Positions 22,692-31,361 of a stretch of DNA of 64,000 bases are shown in pieces. Made by a program: the position numbers and the translations under genes. Source of the stretch: Streptomyces huiliensis (GTDB lineage: Bacteria > Actinomycetota > Actinomycetes > Streptomycetales > Streptomycetaceae); NCBI RefSeq assembly GCF_020037025.1, contig NZ_JAIQLH010000029.1:1-64000 (forward strand), written 5' to 3'. Within the stretch, counting starts at the first letter, position 1, and each line of letters starts with the position of its first letter. The notes under the pieces are model-generated. The model did not search any database. It was not told the DNA's origin and saw only the letters and a program-made list of their open reading frames with translations.

Positions 22692-23912
22692 ATGGAGCCG
22701 GAGCCGGACGTCTGGGCGCACCCACGGTTACGGGCCGCCGCCGCGGTCGAGGACTGGGCGGCGTTGTTGAGGGGGTGGCGGGTGCTGACCCGGGCCACGC
22801 AGAGCGAGCTCGGTTCTCGGGTGGGGCTGTCGCAGCCTGACGTCTCCGCGATCGAGAACCGGCGGCGGGCGGTGACGTCGGCCGAAGTGCGACAGCGGAT
22901 CGTCCGGGGGCTGGGTGTTCCGGCCGAGCTGCTGGGTGGCGCGAAGGCCGAGTTGCCGTTGCCGTCGCTGGTGCTGCCGGAGGTGGTCGCGGACCCCGCG
23001 GGGGAACGGCTGCGACGGGTCGGGGACGGCCGGGTGCGCTTGGACGCGGCCTCGCTTGAAGCGATGGAGAGGTTGCTCGCCTCCCATCGCCGGGCCGAGG
23101 ACACGCTCGGTTCACGGGTCATGGCCGGGGTCGTGGCCGCGCAGTTCGAGCGGGTGGCCGGCCTGTACGACCAGGCGCGGGGGCCGCTCGCGGACCGGCT
23201 GGTGAAGCTGATGGCGGAGTACGCGCAGTTCCTGGCATGGATGGCGCAGGATCAGGACGACACCCCGCTGGCTCTGGGCTGGTTCGACCGGTCCTACGAC
23301 TGGGCGTTGGAGGCCGGGTACGGCGACTTGGCGGCCACGACCATGAGCATGAAGGCCCATCTCGCCTGGTCGAGGAGCCGGGGGCGCGGATGCGTCAGGC
23401 TCGCGGAAGCGGCGGCGGGGACGGCCGGGGCGAGTCGGGCGACGCGGGCCATGGCGCTGCAGATGGCGGGACGGGGGTGTGCTCTCGACGGGGACCGCGG
23501 GGGCGCTTACCGCAATCTGGAGGAAGCGCAGCGGGTCATCCGGGAGGCGCGAGACGCTCCGCCCTGGCTTTACTTCTACGGCGAGTCCTGGTTCTCGGCG
23601 CAGCGGGGCATGGCGGATCTGCATCTGAAGGACTGGGCGAGCGCCATTGATCACCTGGTGGCCGGGCTCGCCGGGTTCGCGCCAGCTTTCCGGCGGGACA
23701 GGGCCTGGTACGGGGCCTGCCTCGCGCATGCCTACGCGGGGGCGGGGGAGGCCGAAGCGGCGGTGGATGCGGCGCTGGCCGTGGTCCGGGACGCCGCGGA
23801 GATCGGGCGTCCGCATGCGTGGGGCGAGCTGCACGCGGTGGCGGCGCTGCTGCTGCGTCGCGGGGCGGGGGAGGGGCGTGTGCTGGTGGACGTTCTGGCG
23901 GGGCTGGACTGA
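22692..23912 (+). CDS. XRE-family transcriptional regulator with TPR-like domain
   Basis: The 406-residue protein has an N-terminal XRE helix-turn-helix (about residues 20-75: WRVLTRATQSELGSRVGLSQPDVSAIENRRRAVTSAEVRQRIVRGLGVPAELL). A long helical, TPR-like region follows (LALGWFDRSYDWALEAGYGDLAATTMS, GDRGGAYRNLEEAQRVIREA, KDWASAIDHLVAGLAGF), resembling streptomycete regulators that sense small ligands or peptides. Codon 13 is TTA (22728-22730), so translation should depend on the bldA tRNA. The ATG at 22692 has no ribosome site but a -10-like TATATT 6 bases away, suggesting a leaderless mRNA. Confidence 0.85.
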   Translation: MEPEPDVWAHPRLRAAAAVEDWAALLRGWRVLTRATQSELGSRVGLSQPDVSAIENRRRAVTSAEVRQRIVRGLGVPAELLGGAKAELPLPSLVLPEVVADPAGERLRRVGDGRVRLDAASLEAMERLLASHRRAEDTLGSRVMAGVVAAQFERVAGLYDQARGPLADRLVKLMAEYAQFLAWMAQDQDDTPLALGWFDRSYDWALEAGYGDLAATTMSMKAHLAWSRSRGRGCVRLAEAAAGTAGASRATRAMALQMAGRGCALDGDRGGAYRNLEEAQRVIREARDAPPWLYFYGESWFSAQRGMADLHLKDWASAIDHLVAGLAGFAPAFRRDRAWYGACLAHAYAGAGEAEAAVDAALAVVRDAAEIGRPHAWGELHAVAALLLRRGAGEGRVLVDVLAGLD

Positions 23913-24342
23913 CGGTCGGCGGCCGGCCTCTGGGGTCTGTTACGGGTGTGTCCAGGCGGGCTGAAGTGAACCGCAAGGACGGGTCGTCGCCCGCCCGGGG
24001 AAAAAGTTCGTGAAATCCTTCACATGAAAATGAGGGACTGGAACGCCGGTCCAGTGCCGATCGGCCCCCATCCGGGGCCGAGTGGGCCCGGATGAGCGTG
24101 AACGGGCCTGCTTCGTCAGGGGAGAAGGAACGTTTGGGCAGGGCGGCGGAACCGAGTGGTCCAGTTGCGTCGCGGCTTACAAGTCCAGCTCAGCGGGGGT
24201 GGTCAACGCGTTTCAGGGCCCGGTGGTTCCCTGGGGAGAGTATGGCGTCGGTCACGTGGGCGGCGCAGTGTAGCAGACAGCGCCCCGCGTCTTGTGAAGG
24301 GGCGCACGAGCACCCCTTCGGGGTGTGCTGGATACTCGAATC
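23913..24342 (+). promoter_or_regulatory. Long ndh upstream region
   Basis: 430 bp without a credible gene. It contains the Rex-type operator (24009-24024). Near the ndh start there is a small hairpin (CACCCC 24311-24316, GGGGTG 24320-24325) and a -10-like GATACT at 24331-24336, 6 bases before the ATG. Two short overlapping frames at 24082-24346 look random in composition. Confidence 0.5.
24009..24024. promoter_or_regulatory. Rex (NADH/NAD+ sensor) operator candidate
   Basis: CGTGAAATCCTTCACA matches the Streptomyces Rex operator pattern TGTGAA-N4-TTCACA at 11 of 12 conserved positions. Rex represses respiratory genes when the NADH/NAD+ ratio is low, and ndh is an expected target. The site is about 320 bp before the ndh start, further than is usual, which implies either a long leader or an upstream promoter. 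Confidence 0.72.
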
Positions 24343-25725
24343 ATGAGCACCACGGAGCGTCCACGGATCCTCGTAGTAGGCGGTGGGTACGTCGGCCTGT
24401 ATGCGGCGCGTCGCATCCTGAAGAAGATGCGGTACGGCGAGGCGACCGTCACGGTCGTCGACCCGCGTTCGTACATGACGTACCAGCCCTTCCTCCCCGA
24501 AGCAGCGGCCGGCAGCATCTCGCCGCGTCACGTCGTGGTGCCGCTGCGACGTGTGCTCCCCAAGGCGGAGGTCCTCACCGGCCGCGTCACCACCATCGAC
24601 CAGGACCGCAAGGTCGCCACGGTCGCGCCGCTCGTCGGCGAGGCCTACGAGCTGCCCTTCGACTACCTGGTCATCGCGATGGGCGCGGTCTCCCGTACCT
24701 TCCCGATCCCCGGCCTCGCCGAGAACGGCATCGGCATGAAGGGCATCGAGGAGTCCATCGGCCTGCGCAACCACGTCCTGGAGCAGCTGGACAAGGCCGA
24801 CTCGACCACCGACGAGGAGATCCGCCGCAAGGCGCTCACCTTCGTCTTCGTCGGCGGCGGCTTCGCCGGCGCCGAGACGATCGGTGAGGTCGAGGACATG
24901 GCCCGCGACGCGGCCAAGCACTACCGGAGCGTGAAGCGCGAGGACATGCGCTTCATCCTGGTCGACGCCGCCGACAAGATCCTCCCCGAGGTCGGCCCCA
25001 AGCTCGGCCAGTACGGCAAGGAGCACCTGGAGAGCCGCGGGGTGGAGATCCACCTCTCGACGTCCATGGACTCCTGCGTCGACGGTCACGTCGTGCTCAA
25101 GAACGGCCTCGAGGTCGACGCCAACACGATCGTGTGGACCGCGGGCGTCAAGCCCAACCCGGCGCTGGCCCGCTTCGGCCTGCCGCTGGGCCCGCGCGGC
25201 CACGTGGACACCCAGGCGACCCTCCAGGTGCAGGGCACCGACTACATCTGGGCCGCGGGCGACAACGCCCAGGTCCCGGACCTCGTCGGCCGCAAGGCGG
25301 GCAACGAGAACGCCTGGTGCCCGCCGAACGCCCAGCACGCGCTGCGCCAGGCCAAGGTCCTCGGCGACAACGTGGTCTCCGGCATGCGGGGCTTCCCGCA
25401 GAAGGAGTACAGCCACGCCAACAAGGGTGCGGTCGCCGGTCTCGGCCTGCACAAGGGCGTCGCGATGATCGTCATGGGCAAGATGAAGATCAAGCTCAAG
25501 GGCCGTCTCGCCTGGTACATGCACCGTGGCTACCACGGTCTGGCCATGCCGACCTGGAACCGCAAGATCCGCATCTTCGCGGACTGGACGCTGGGCATGT
25601 TCCTCAAGCGCGAGGTCGTCTCGCTCGGCGCCATGGAGAACCCCCGCGAGGAGTTCTACGAGGCCGCCAAGCCCGCTCCGCGGCCGGCCGACGCGGTCCC
25701 GACCCAGAAGGCCAAGGCCGGCTGA
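24343..25725 (+). CDS. ndh: Type II NADH dehydrogenase (NDH-2)
   Basis: A 460-residue single-subunit flavoenzyme that passes electrons from NADH to menaquinone without pumping protons, at the inner face of the membrane. It has the N-terminal FAD motif RILVVGGGYVGLYAARRI, the second dinucleotide motif TFVFVGGGFAGAETIGEVED for NADH, the TIVWTAGVKPNPAL segment, the YIWAAGDNAQVPD flavin motif, and C-terminal amphipathic segments (WYMHRGYHGLAMPTWNRKIRIFADWTLGMFLKRE) for membrane binding. ATG 24343 (MSTTERPRIL) is preferred over an in-frame GTG at 24325. A Rex-type operator lies upstream. Confidence 0.93.
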   Translation: MSTTERPRILVVGGGYVGLYAARRILKKMRYGEATVTVVDPRSYMTYQPFLPEAAAGSISPRHVVVPLRRVLPKAEVLTGRVTTIDQDRKVATVAPLVGEAYELPFDYLVIAMGAVSRTFPIPGLAENGIGMKGIEESIGLRNHVLEQLDKADSTTDEEIRRKALTFVFVGGGFAGAETIGEVEDMARDAAKHYRSVKREDMRFILVDAADKILPEVGPKLGQYGKEHLESRGVEIHLSTSMDSCVDGHVVLKNGLEVDANTIVWTAGVKPNPALARFGLPLGPRGHVDTQATLQVQGTDYIWAAGDNAQVPDLVGRKAGNENAWCPPNAQHALRQAKVLGDNVVSGMRGFPQKEYSHANKGAVAGLGLHKGVAMIVMGKMKIKLKGRLAWYMHRGYHGLAMPTWNRKIRIFADWTLGMFLKREVVSLGAMENPREEFYEAAKPAPRPADAVPTQKAKAG

Positions 25726-25758
25726 GTCTCCCGCCGGCGGTACAGGCGGCATCAGCTC

Positions 25759-25794
25759 AAGGGCGTCCACCAAATCCGTGGGGTGGGCGCCCTT
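25759..25794 (+). terminator. Terminator-like hairpin after ndh
   Basis: 13-bp stem with one G-T pair (25759-25771 with 25782-25794) and a 10-nt loop, 33 bases after the ndh stop. It lacks a T-run beyond two bases. Confidence 0.65.
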
Positions 25795-25985
25795 CGGCGT
25801 ACCCGCACGCCGTCGCGCGCTCCCGTGCTCGGCCGTCGTGGCGATTTCCGGGCCCTGGCGCGAAGGTGACGCACTTCCGCAGGGAAGGACTACAGCACCG
25901 CTCGCCGGTGTTTAGGTGTCAGATGAATCAATCTTCTGACCGTCCTTTCCGGATCTCCTGACACTGCATCACGGAGGTGTGCGAC

Positions 25986-27296
25986 ATGGCCCAGGCCGCC
26001 CGACGGCTCGCCGACCTCGCGGAACAGGTACTGGGGGCGCCGCTCCCGGTCCGCCTCCGCGCCTGGGATCGCAGCGAGGCGGGTCCGCCCGGTGGGCCGG
26101 TGCTCGTCGTCCGCAACCGCCGCGCCCTCCGCCGCCTGCTCTGGAAGCCGGGCGAGCTCGGCCTCGCCCGTGCCTGGGTGGCCGGGGACCTCGACGTCGA
26201 GGGCGACCTGTACGCGGCCCTCGACCTGCTCGCCGAGTCCATCTGGGAGCGCGGCGAGGAACCCGCCCGCCGCTCCGGCCCCGCCGCCGCGCTGGCCGCC
26301 CTCCGGGACCCCGTGACGCGCTCCGCGGGCCGCGAGCTGCTGCGGCTGGCCCGGCCCTGGGCGCCGCCCGCGCCGCCCCCGGAGGAGGCCCGCAGGACGT
26401 CCGGCCGACTGCACAGCCTCCGCCGCGACAGGCAGGCCATCAGCCACCACTACGACGTCGGCAACGCCTTCTACGAGCTCGTCCTCGGCCCCTCGATGGT
26501 CTACTCCTGCGCCTACTGGGAGCCCGAGGGCACCCTGGAGGACGCCCAGCGCGCCAAGCTCGACCTCGTCTGCCGCAAGCTCGGCCTGGCCCCCGGGACC
26601 CGCCTGCTCGACGTCGGCTGCGGCTGGGGCTCGATGGTGCTGCACGCCGCCCGCGAGTACGGGGTGAGCGCGGTCGGCATCACCCTCTCCGAGGAGCAGG
26701 CCGGCTACGCCCGCAAGCGGATCGCCGAGGCCGGGCTGACGGACCGGGTGGAGATCCGCGTCCAGGACTACCGCGAGATCTCCGACGGGCCCTTCGACGC
26801 GATCTCCTCCGTCGGCATGGCCGAGCACGTCGGCCGCGAGCGCTACGCCGAGTACGCCGCCGACCTGTACGCCCTGCTCCGGCCCGGCGGCCGGCTGCTC
26901 AACCACCAGATCGCCCGCCGGCCGCTGCGGGACGAGGAGGCGTACCGGGTCGACGAGTTCATCGGCCGCTACGTCTTCCCGGACGGCGAACTCGCGCCCG
27001 TCGGACGCACGGTGGCGCAGCTGGAGGAGGCCGGGTTCGAGGTCCGGGACGTGGAGGCGCTGCGCGAGCACTACGCGCTGACGCTGCGGCAGTGGGTGGC
27101 CAACCTGGAGGCGCGCTGGGACGAGGCCGTGCGGCTGACCTCGCCGGGCCGGGCCCGGGTGTGGCGGCTCTACATGGCCGCCTCGGCGCTGTCCTTCGAG
27201 CGCAACCGGATCGGCGTCAACCAGGTGCTGGCCGTACGGACCCCCGGATCCGGTGATCCGGGACTGCCGCTGCGCACCCGGGAGTGGCGGGCCTGA
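25986..27296 (+). CDS. Cyclopropane-fatty-acid-phospholipid synthase family methyltransferase
   Basis: The 436-residue enzyme has an N-terminal sterol-carrier-like region (LGAPLPVRLRAWDRSEAGPPGGPVLVVRNRRALRRLLWKPGELGLARAWVAGDLDVEGDLYAALDLL) and a SAM-dependent methyltransferase core. The core shows HYDVGNAFYELVLGPSMVYSCAYW, SAM motif LLDVGCGWGSMVLHAA, and SVGMAEHVGRERY. It would add a methylene or methyl group to unsaturated phospholipid chains at the membrane. GGAGG at 25973-25977 places the start at ATG 25986. It follows ndh after a terminator, so it is probably transcribed on its own. Confidence 0.93.
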   Translation: MAQAARRLADLAEQVLGAPLPVRLRAWDRSEAGPPGGPVLVVRNRRALRRLLWKPGELGLARAWVAGDLDVEGDLYAALDLLAESIWERGEEPARRSGPAAALAALRDPVTRSAGRELLRLARPWAPPAPPPEEARRTSGRLHSLRRDRQAISHHYDVGNAFYELVLGPSMVYSCAYWEPEGTLEDAQRAKLDLVCRKLGLAPGTRLLDVGCGWGSMVLHAAREYGVSAVGITLSEEQAGYARKRIAEAGLTDRVEIRVQDYREISDGPFDAISSVGMAEHVGRERYAEYAADLYALLRPGGRLLNHQIARRPLRDEEAYRVDEFIGRYVFPDGELAPVGRTVAQLEEAGFEVRDVEALREHYALTLRQWVANLEARWDEAVRLTSPGRARVWRLYMAASALSFERNRIGVNQVLAVRTPGSGDPGLPLRTREWRA

Positions 27297-27305
27297 GACG
27301 CCGGA

Positions 27306-27335
27306 GGGCCCGGCTCCGATCGTGGAGCCGGGCCC
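27306..27335. terminator. Bidirectional terminator between convergent genes
   Basis: Perfect 12-bp stem GGGCCCGGCTCC (27306-27317) with GGAGCCGGGCCC (27324-27335), loop GATCGT. It lies between the methyltransferase gene and the oppositely oriented ABC permease gene. Confidence 0.8.
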
Positions 27336-27353
27336 AGCGGGCGGTGGCGGCCG

Positions 27354-29870
27354 TCAGTCGGCCTTGATGGCGGAGAGCATGTTCAGCCGCGCCGCCCGGC
27401 GGGCCGGCCAGAGCGCCGCCAGCACGCCGACCAGAGCGGCCAGCAGCAGGAAGACGCCCATCCGGCCCCAGGGCAGGGTCAGCTCGTAGGTGGCCAGTTT
27501 GGTGCCGATCTGCTCGCCCGCGGCCCAGCCGAAGAAGACGCCGAGGACGATGCCCAGCACTCCGCCGAAGAGCGAGATGACCAGCGACTCCAGGCGGACC
27601 ATCCGCTTGATGCCGCCGCGGTCCAGGCCGATGGCCCGCAGCATGCCGATCTCCTGCTGGCGCTCGAAGACCGACATGGCGAGGGTGTTGACGACGCCCA
27701 GCACCGCGACGATCACCGCCATGGCGAGCAGGCCGTAGAGGATGTTCAGCATCATGTTGATCATCTGCGCGATCTCGCGGGAGATGTCGTCCTTGTCCTG
27801 GACCTTGATGGCCGGGTTGTCGCCGAGGGCCTTGCGCAGCGACTTCTTGGCCGGGGCGCTCGCTCCCTTGTCGGTCTTGACCAGGACCTGGCGGTCGACG
27901 AGGTCGGGCATGTGCGGGTTCAGGGTCCGGTGGTCGACCATGATCCCCTTGAGCATGTCGTTGCCCTTGAAGATCCCGCCGACGGTCAGCCGGCCCTTCT
28001 TGCCGTCCTCGTAGGTGACCTCGAAGGACGAGTCGGCCTTCCAGTGGTGGTTCTTGGCCGTCGAGTCGTCCACGATCACCCGCTGCCGCTGGGACAGCGC
28101 CGCGTACGAGCCGGACGTGAAGTCGACGTGGGTGAGCTTGCCGATGCTCGCGGCGTCCACGCCGGTCAGGTACTCGTGGTCGCCGTCGATGCGGGCGGGC
28201 GACTCGCGCAGGGCGCTGACGGCGGTGACGCCGGGCGCCGTGGCGAGCTTCCGGGCGATGTCGGGGGAGAGGTCGTTCATGTTGGCCATGACGACCACGT
28301 AGTCGGCCTTCAGCGAGTCGGCCGCCATCTTGTCGACGGCCTTCTGGACGCTGCCGCCGATGACCGTGAGGCCGGTGATCAGGGTGAGGCCGATCATCAG
28401 CGCGGCGGCGGTCGCGGCGGTGCGGCGCGGGTTGCGGACCGCGTTCTGGCCGGCGAGCTTGCCGGGCATCCCGAAGCGGCGCAGCACCGGTCCCGCGGCG
28501 GCGATCAGCGGGCGGGAGAGCAGCGGCGTCAGCACGAAGACGCCGATGAGCAGCAGGCCCGCGCCGACCCCCAGGCCGGCCTCGTCGCCCGCCGTGACGG
28601 AGACCGCGGCGCCCGCGGCCGTGAGGAGCGCGCCGATGGTGTTGCGGACCACCAGGGACTTGGTGGTGGCCACCGCGTGGACGCTGTTCATGGCGGCCAC
28701 CGGCGGGATCCTCGCGGCGCGCCGGCCCGGCAGCCAGGCGGCGAGCATGGTCACCAGGATGCCGACGGCGAGGGAGGAGACGATCGCGGACGGCGGGATG
28801 ACCAGCGGGCCGTCCGGCATGGTGTCGCCGGGCATCAGGGCCTTCATCCCGGCGCCGATGCCGATGCCGGCCAGCAGACCGGCGACGGCCGCGACCGCGC
28901 CGACGACGAACGCCTCGACGAGCACCGAGCGGGTCACCTGGCGGCGGCTGGCGCCGACGGCGCGGAGCAGGGCGAGTTCCTTGGTGCGCTGGGCGACCAG
29001 CATGGTGAAGGTGTTGGCGATGATGAAGACGCCGACGAAGAGGGCTATGCCGGCGAAGACCAGCAGACCGGTCTTCACGCCGTCCATGCCCTGGGCGATC
29101 ATCTCGGCCTCGTCGTCCGCGAGCTTCTTGCCCGTGGTGGCCTCGGCGTCACGCGGCAGGATCTTGTCGACTTCGGCCTTCAGCTTGTCCTGGGACGTGC
29201 CGGGGGCGGCCTTGACGTCGATCTGGTTGAACCGGCCCGGCTTCGTGAAAAGCTTCTGGGCGGTGGCGGTGTCGAAGAGGGTGAGCGTGCCGCCGGCCGT
29301 CACCTGGCCCTTGTCGGTGGTGAAGACGCCGGTGATCTTCTGGTTGAGGACCGGGCCGCGGACGGACATCCGGACGGTGTCGCCGACCTTGAAGCCCGCG
29401 CGCTCGGCGGTCTTGGTGTCGACGGCGATCTCGCCGGCGCGCTGCGGCGCCCGGCCGGACGTCAGCGGGTAGCGGGCGTCCTTGCCGTCCTTGCCGGGGA
29501 AGTAGTTGGAGCCGGCCCGGGAGAAGCCCTGGCCCACCAGCTCGCCGTCCTTGCCGGCGAGGTAGGCGTGGCCGTCGACGGAGCCGGTGGCCGAGGCGGC
29601 GCCGGGCACCTTCGCGGCCTTGTCCAGCAGGCGCTGGGTGAGCAGCGGGGCCTCGCCGGGCTTGCTCTTGTCGCGGTCCTCGACGTGCGGCTGGACCGCG
29701 ACGTCGATGCCGGCGTAGCCCTTCTCGGAGCTGCTCTGAAGGGCGTTGGAGAAGGTCTCGGTGAAGACGAGGGTGCCGGAGACGAAGGCCACGCCGAGCA
29801 TCACGGCGAGGACGGTCATCAGCAGCCGGGCTTTGTGCGCGAGGACGTTGCGCAAGGCGGTACGGAACAT
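27354..29870 (-). CDS. ABC transporter permease, MacB/FtsX type
   Basis: An 838-residue permease with two FtsX domains. The N terminus MFRTALRNVLAHKARLLMTVLAVMLGVAFVSGTLVF is the first membrane helix, followed by a large extracytoplasmic MacB-like domain. Further helices carry FIIANTFTMLVAQRTKELALLRAVGASRRQV, and the repeat near the C terminus reads LAMSVFERQQEIGMLRAIGLDRGGIKRMVRLE. Duplicated FtsX modules give about eight to ten helices. It pairs with the ATPase gene 54 bases upstream; such exporters act by mechanotransmission on lipids, peptides or lipoproteins. The actual substrate cannot be told. Confidence 0.93.
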   Translation of the reverse strand: MFRTALRNVLAHKARLLMTVLAVMLGVAFVSGTLVFTETFSNALQSSSEKGYAGIDVAVQPHVEDRDKSKPGEAPLLTQRLLDKAAKVPGAASATGSVDGHAYLAGKDGELVGQGFSRAGSNYFPGKDGKDARYPLTSGRAPQRAGEIAVDTKTAERAGFKVGDTVRMSVRGPVLNQKITGVFTTDKGQVTAGGTLTLFDTATAQKLFTKPGRFNQIDVKAAPGTSQDKLKAEVDKILPRDAEATTGKKLADDEAEMIAQGMDGVKTGLLVFAGIALFVGVFIIANTFTMLVAQRTKELALLRAVGASRRQVTRSVLVEAFVVGAVAAVAGLLAGIGIGAGMKALMPGDTMPDGPLVIPPSAIVSSLAVGILVTMLAAWLPGRRAARIPPVAAMNSVHAVATTKSLVVRNTIGALLTAAGAAVSVTAGDEAGLGVGAGLLLIGVFVLTPLLSRPLIAAAGPVLRRFGMPGKLAGQNAVRNPRRTAATAAALMIGLTLITGLTVIGGSVQKAVDKMAADSLKADYVVVMANMNDLSPDIARKLATAPGVTAVSALRESPARIDGDHEYLTGVDAASIGKLTHVDFTSGSYAALSQRQRVIVDDSTAKNHHWKADSSFEVTYEDGKKGRLTVGGIFKGNDMLKGIMVDHRTLNPHMPDLVDRQVLVKTDKGASAPAKKSLRKALGDNPAIKVQDKDDISREIAQMINMMLNILYGLLAMAVIVAVLGVVNTLAMSVFERQQEIGMLRAIGLDRGGIKRMVRLESLVISLFGGVLGIVLGVFFGWAAGEQIGTKLATYELTLPWGRMGVFLLLAALVGVLAALWPARRAARLNMLSAIKAD

Positions 29871-29924
29871 CGGGTCAGGTGTCCTGGGAGTCGGGGGCGG
29901 GCGCGGGCGCGGGCGCGGGCTGGC

Positions 29925-30707
29925 TCAGCTGGTCCGGCCCTTGGCGTCGAACGCCTTCATGCGGTCCAGGACGGCGTCGGCGGTCGGCTCGTACATCTCG
30001 TCGACGATGCGGCCGTCGGCGAGGAAGACGACGCGGTTGGCGTAGGAGGCGGCCACCGGGTCGTGGGTGACCATGACGACGGTCTGGCCCAGTTCGCGCA
30101 CGGAGTTGCGCAGGAAGCCCAGGACCTCGGCGCCGGAGCGGGAGTCGAGGTTGCCGGTGGGCTCGTCGGCGAACATGATCTCGGGGCGGCCGGCGAGGGC
30201 GCGGGCGACGGCGACGCGCTGCTGCTGGCCGCCGGAGAGCTGGTTCGGGCGGTGCTTGAGCCGGCCGGAGAGGCCGACGGTGTCCACGACGGTGTCGAGC
30301 CACTGCCGGTCGGGCTTGCGGCCGGCGATGTCCATCGGCAGCGTGATGTTCTCCAGGGCGTTGAGCGTGGGCAGCAGGTTGAACGCCTGGAAGATGAAGC
30401 CGATCTTGTCGCGGCGGAGCTGGGTGAGCTTCTTGTCGTTGAGCGCGGTGAGCTCGGTGTCGCCGATCCGGGCGGAGCCGCCGGAGACCGTGTCCAGGCC
30501 GGCCATGCAGTGCATCAGCGTGGACTTGCCCGAGCCGGACGGGCCCATGATCGCCGTGAACTCGGCCCTGCGGAAGTCCACGGAGACGGCGTCCAGGGCG
30601 ACCACCTGGGTCTCGCCCTGGCCGTAGACCTTGGTGAGATCCGTGGCACGGGCCGCCACCTCGGCGGTGCGGACGGCGGTCGGGGCGCCGTAGGGGCTGG
30701 TGGTCAC
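29925..30707 (-). CDS. ABC transporter ATP-binding protein, MacB/LolD type
   Basis: A 260-residue nucleotide-binding subunit: Walker A GPSGSGKST, Q-loop FIFQAFNLLPTLNALENI, signature LSGGQQQRVAVARAL, Walker B IMFADEPTGNLD, and switch His in MVTHDP. The sequence DEPTGNLDSRSGAEVL and the F-N-L-L-P loop are typical of the MacB/LolD branch. It is co-transcribed with the FtsX-type permease that follows. The N-terminal ~18 residues (MTTSPYGAPTAVRTAEVA) are a non-conserved extension. A ribosome site is present ahead of the ATG. Confidence 0.95.
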   Translation of the reverse strand: MTTSPYGAPTAVRTAEVAARATDLTKVYGQGETQVVALDAVSVDFRRAEFTAIMGPSGSGKSTLMHCMAGLDTVSGGSARIGDTELTALNDKKLTQLRRDKIGFIFQAFNLLPTLNALENITLPMDIAGRKPDRQWLDTVVDTVGLSGRLKHRPNQLSGGQQQRVAVARALAGRPEIMFADEPTGNLDSRSGAEVLGFLRNSVRELGQTVVMVTHDPVAASYANRVVFLADGRIVDEMYEPTADAVLDRMKAFDAKGRTS

Positions 30708-31169
30708 GGGAGGGCACTCCTGTCGGGACGCGGATCGGGACGTGTTTCCATGGTCCTGTCCGGCTGCCCCGTACGGATCAGACCAGGCTCCCGTTCCCGG
30801 GCCCCACTCCAGAGGTACGGACGGGGGGCGGGGTCATCCTCCGGTATGAGGGTGCCCGGGGAGTGGGGCCCGGGCGGCACCGGATCGGGGGGAGTGCGGT
30901 GACCGCGTGGTGACGGAGGGGGGCGACGGGAGTCGAGATTGCGACAATTCCGTGAGAGTGCCCGGGTGGGGTGGTGAACGGGATGGATCGGCCGCTGGCA
31001 TGTGCCTATGGCGTCATTGCTGCACTGACAGCTCCTCAGTTGCCCATAAAATAAGACAACCTCTGGTCAGTGTTCCGCTGTTTGGGGGGCGCCACCCGGA
31101 TAGGCTCATCCTGTTCTCCTCGAGGGAACCCGCGCGCGCGTCCGCGATGCACGCGTGGCCCGAGGGCCC
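30708..31169 (+). promoter_or_regulatory. Region between ABC ATPase and bldA
   Basis: About 460 bp without a gene. It holds the ABC operon's upstream region and two promoter candidates for bldA. An unusually AT-rich patch, CCCATAAAATAAGACAACC, lies at about 31043-31061. Confidence 0.5.
31025..31052 (+). promoter_or_regulatory. Strong promoter candidate upstream of bldA
   Basis: -35 CTGACA (31025-31030), 16-base spacer, -10 TAAAAT (31047-31052). It is near consensus for the major sigma factor and would start about 110 nt before the mature tRNA. A second, weaker candidate has -10 TAGGCT at 31101-31106, about 57 nt before the tRNA if its start is 7 bases downstream. Confidence 0.5.
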
Positions 31170-31252
31170 GCCCGGATGGTGGAATGCAGACACGGCGAGC
31201 TTAAACCTCGCTGGCCCTTCGGGCCGTGCCGGTTCGAGTCCGGCTCCGGGCA
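31170..31252 (+). tRNA. bldA: tRNA-Leu(UAA), bldA
   Basis: The cloverleaf is complete: acceptor arms GCCCGGA (31170-31176) and TCCGGGC (31245-31251); anticodon arm GCGAG (31195-31199), loop CTTAAAC with anticodon TAA at 31202-31204, closing CTCGC (31207-31211); a long class II variable arm (GGCCCTTCGGGCC); T arm GCCGG-TTCGAGT-CCGGC. The CCA end is not encoded. This is the only tRNA able to read UUA efficiently in Streptomyces. In that genus UUA codons are rare and concentrated in regulators of development and secondary metabolism, so bldA acts as a translational switch. Confidence 0.97.
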
Positions 31253-31361
31253 CATCCGCACGTTCACCGTTCGCCTGTGGGCGGGCGCGTGTGCCCGGCG
31301 ACGGGCGCGCTCCGGCCGTCCGGCCAGTGGTTTCGGCCCGCGCGCCCTACGCCTGCGCGCC

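Noticed and set aside
24082..24346. Short frames upstream of ndh
   Set aside because: Composition is random-like, start sites are poor, and they overlap the regulatory region and the ndh start.
31233..31252. Search for an att-like duplication of the bldA 3' end at the far side of the accessory block
   Set aside because: No second copy of the T-arm/acceptor sequence was seen near 46000 or elsewhere in the window, and no integrase gene is present.
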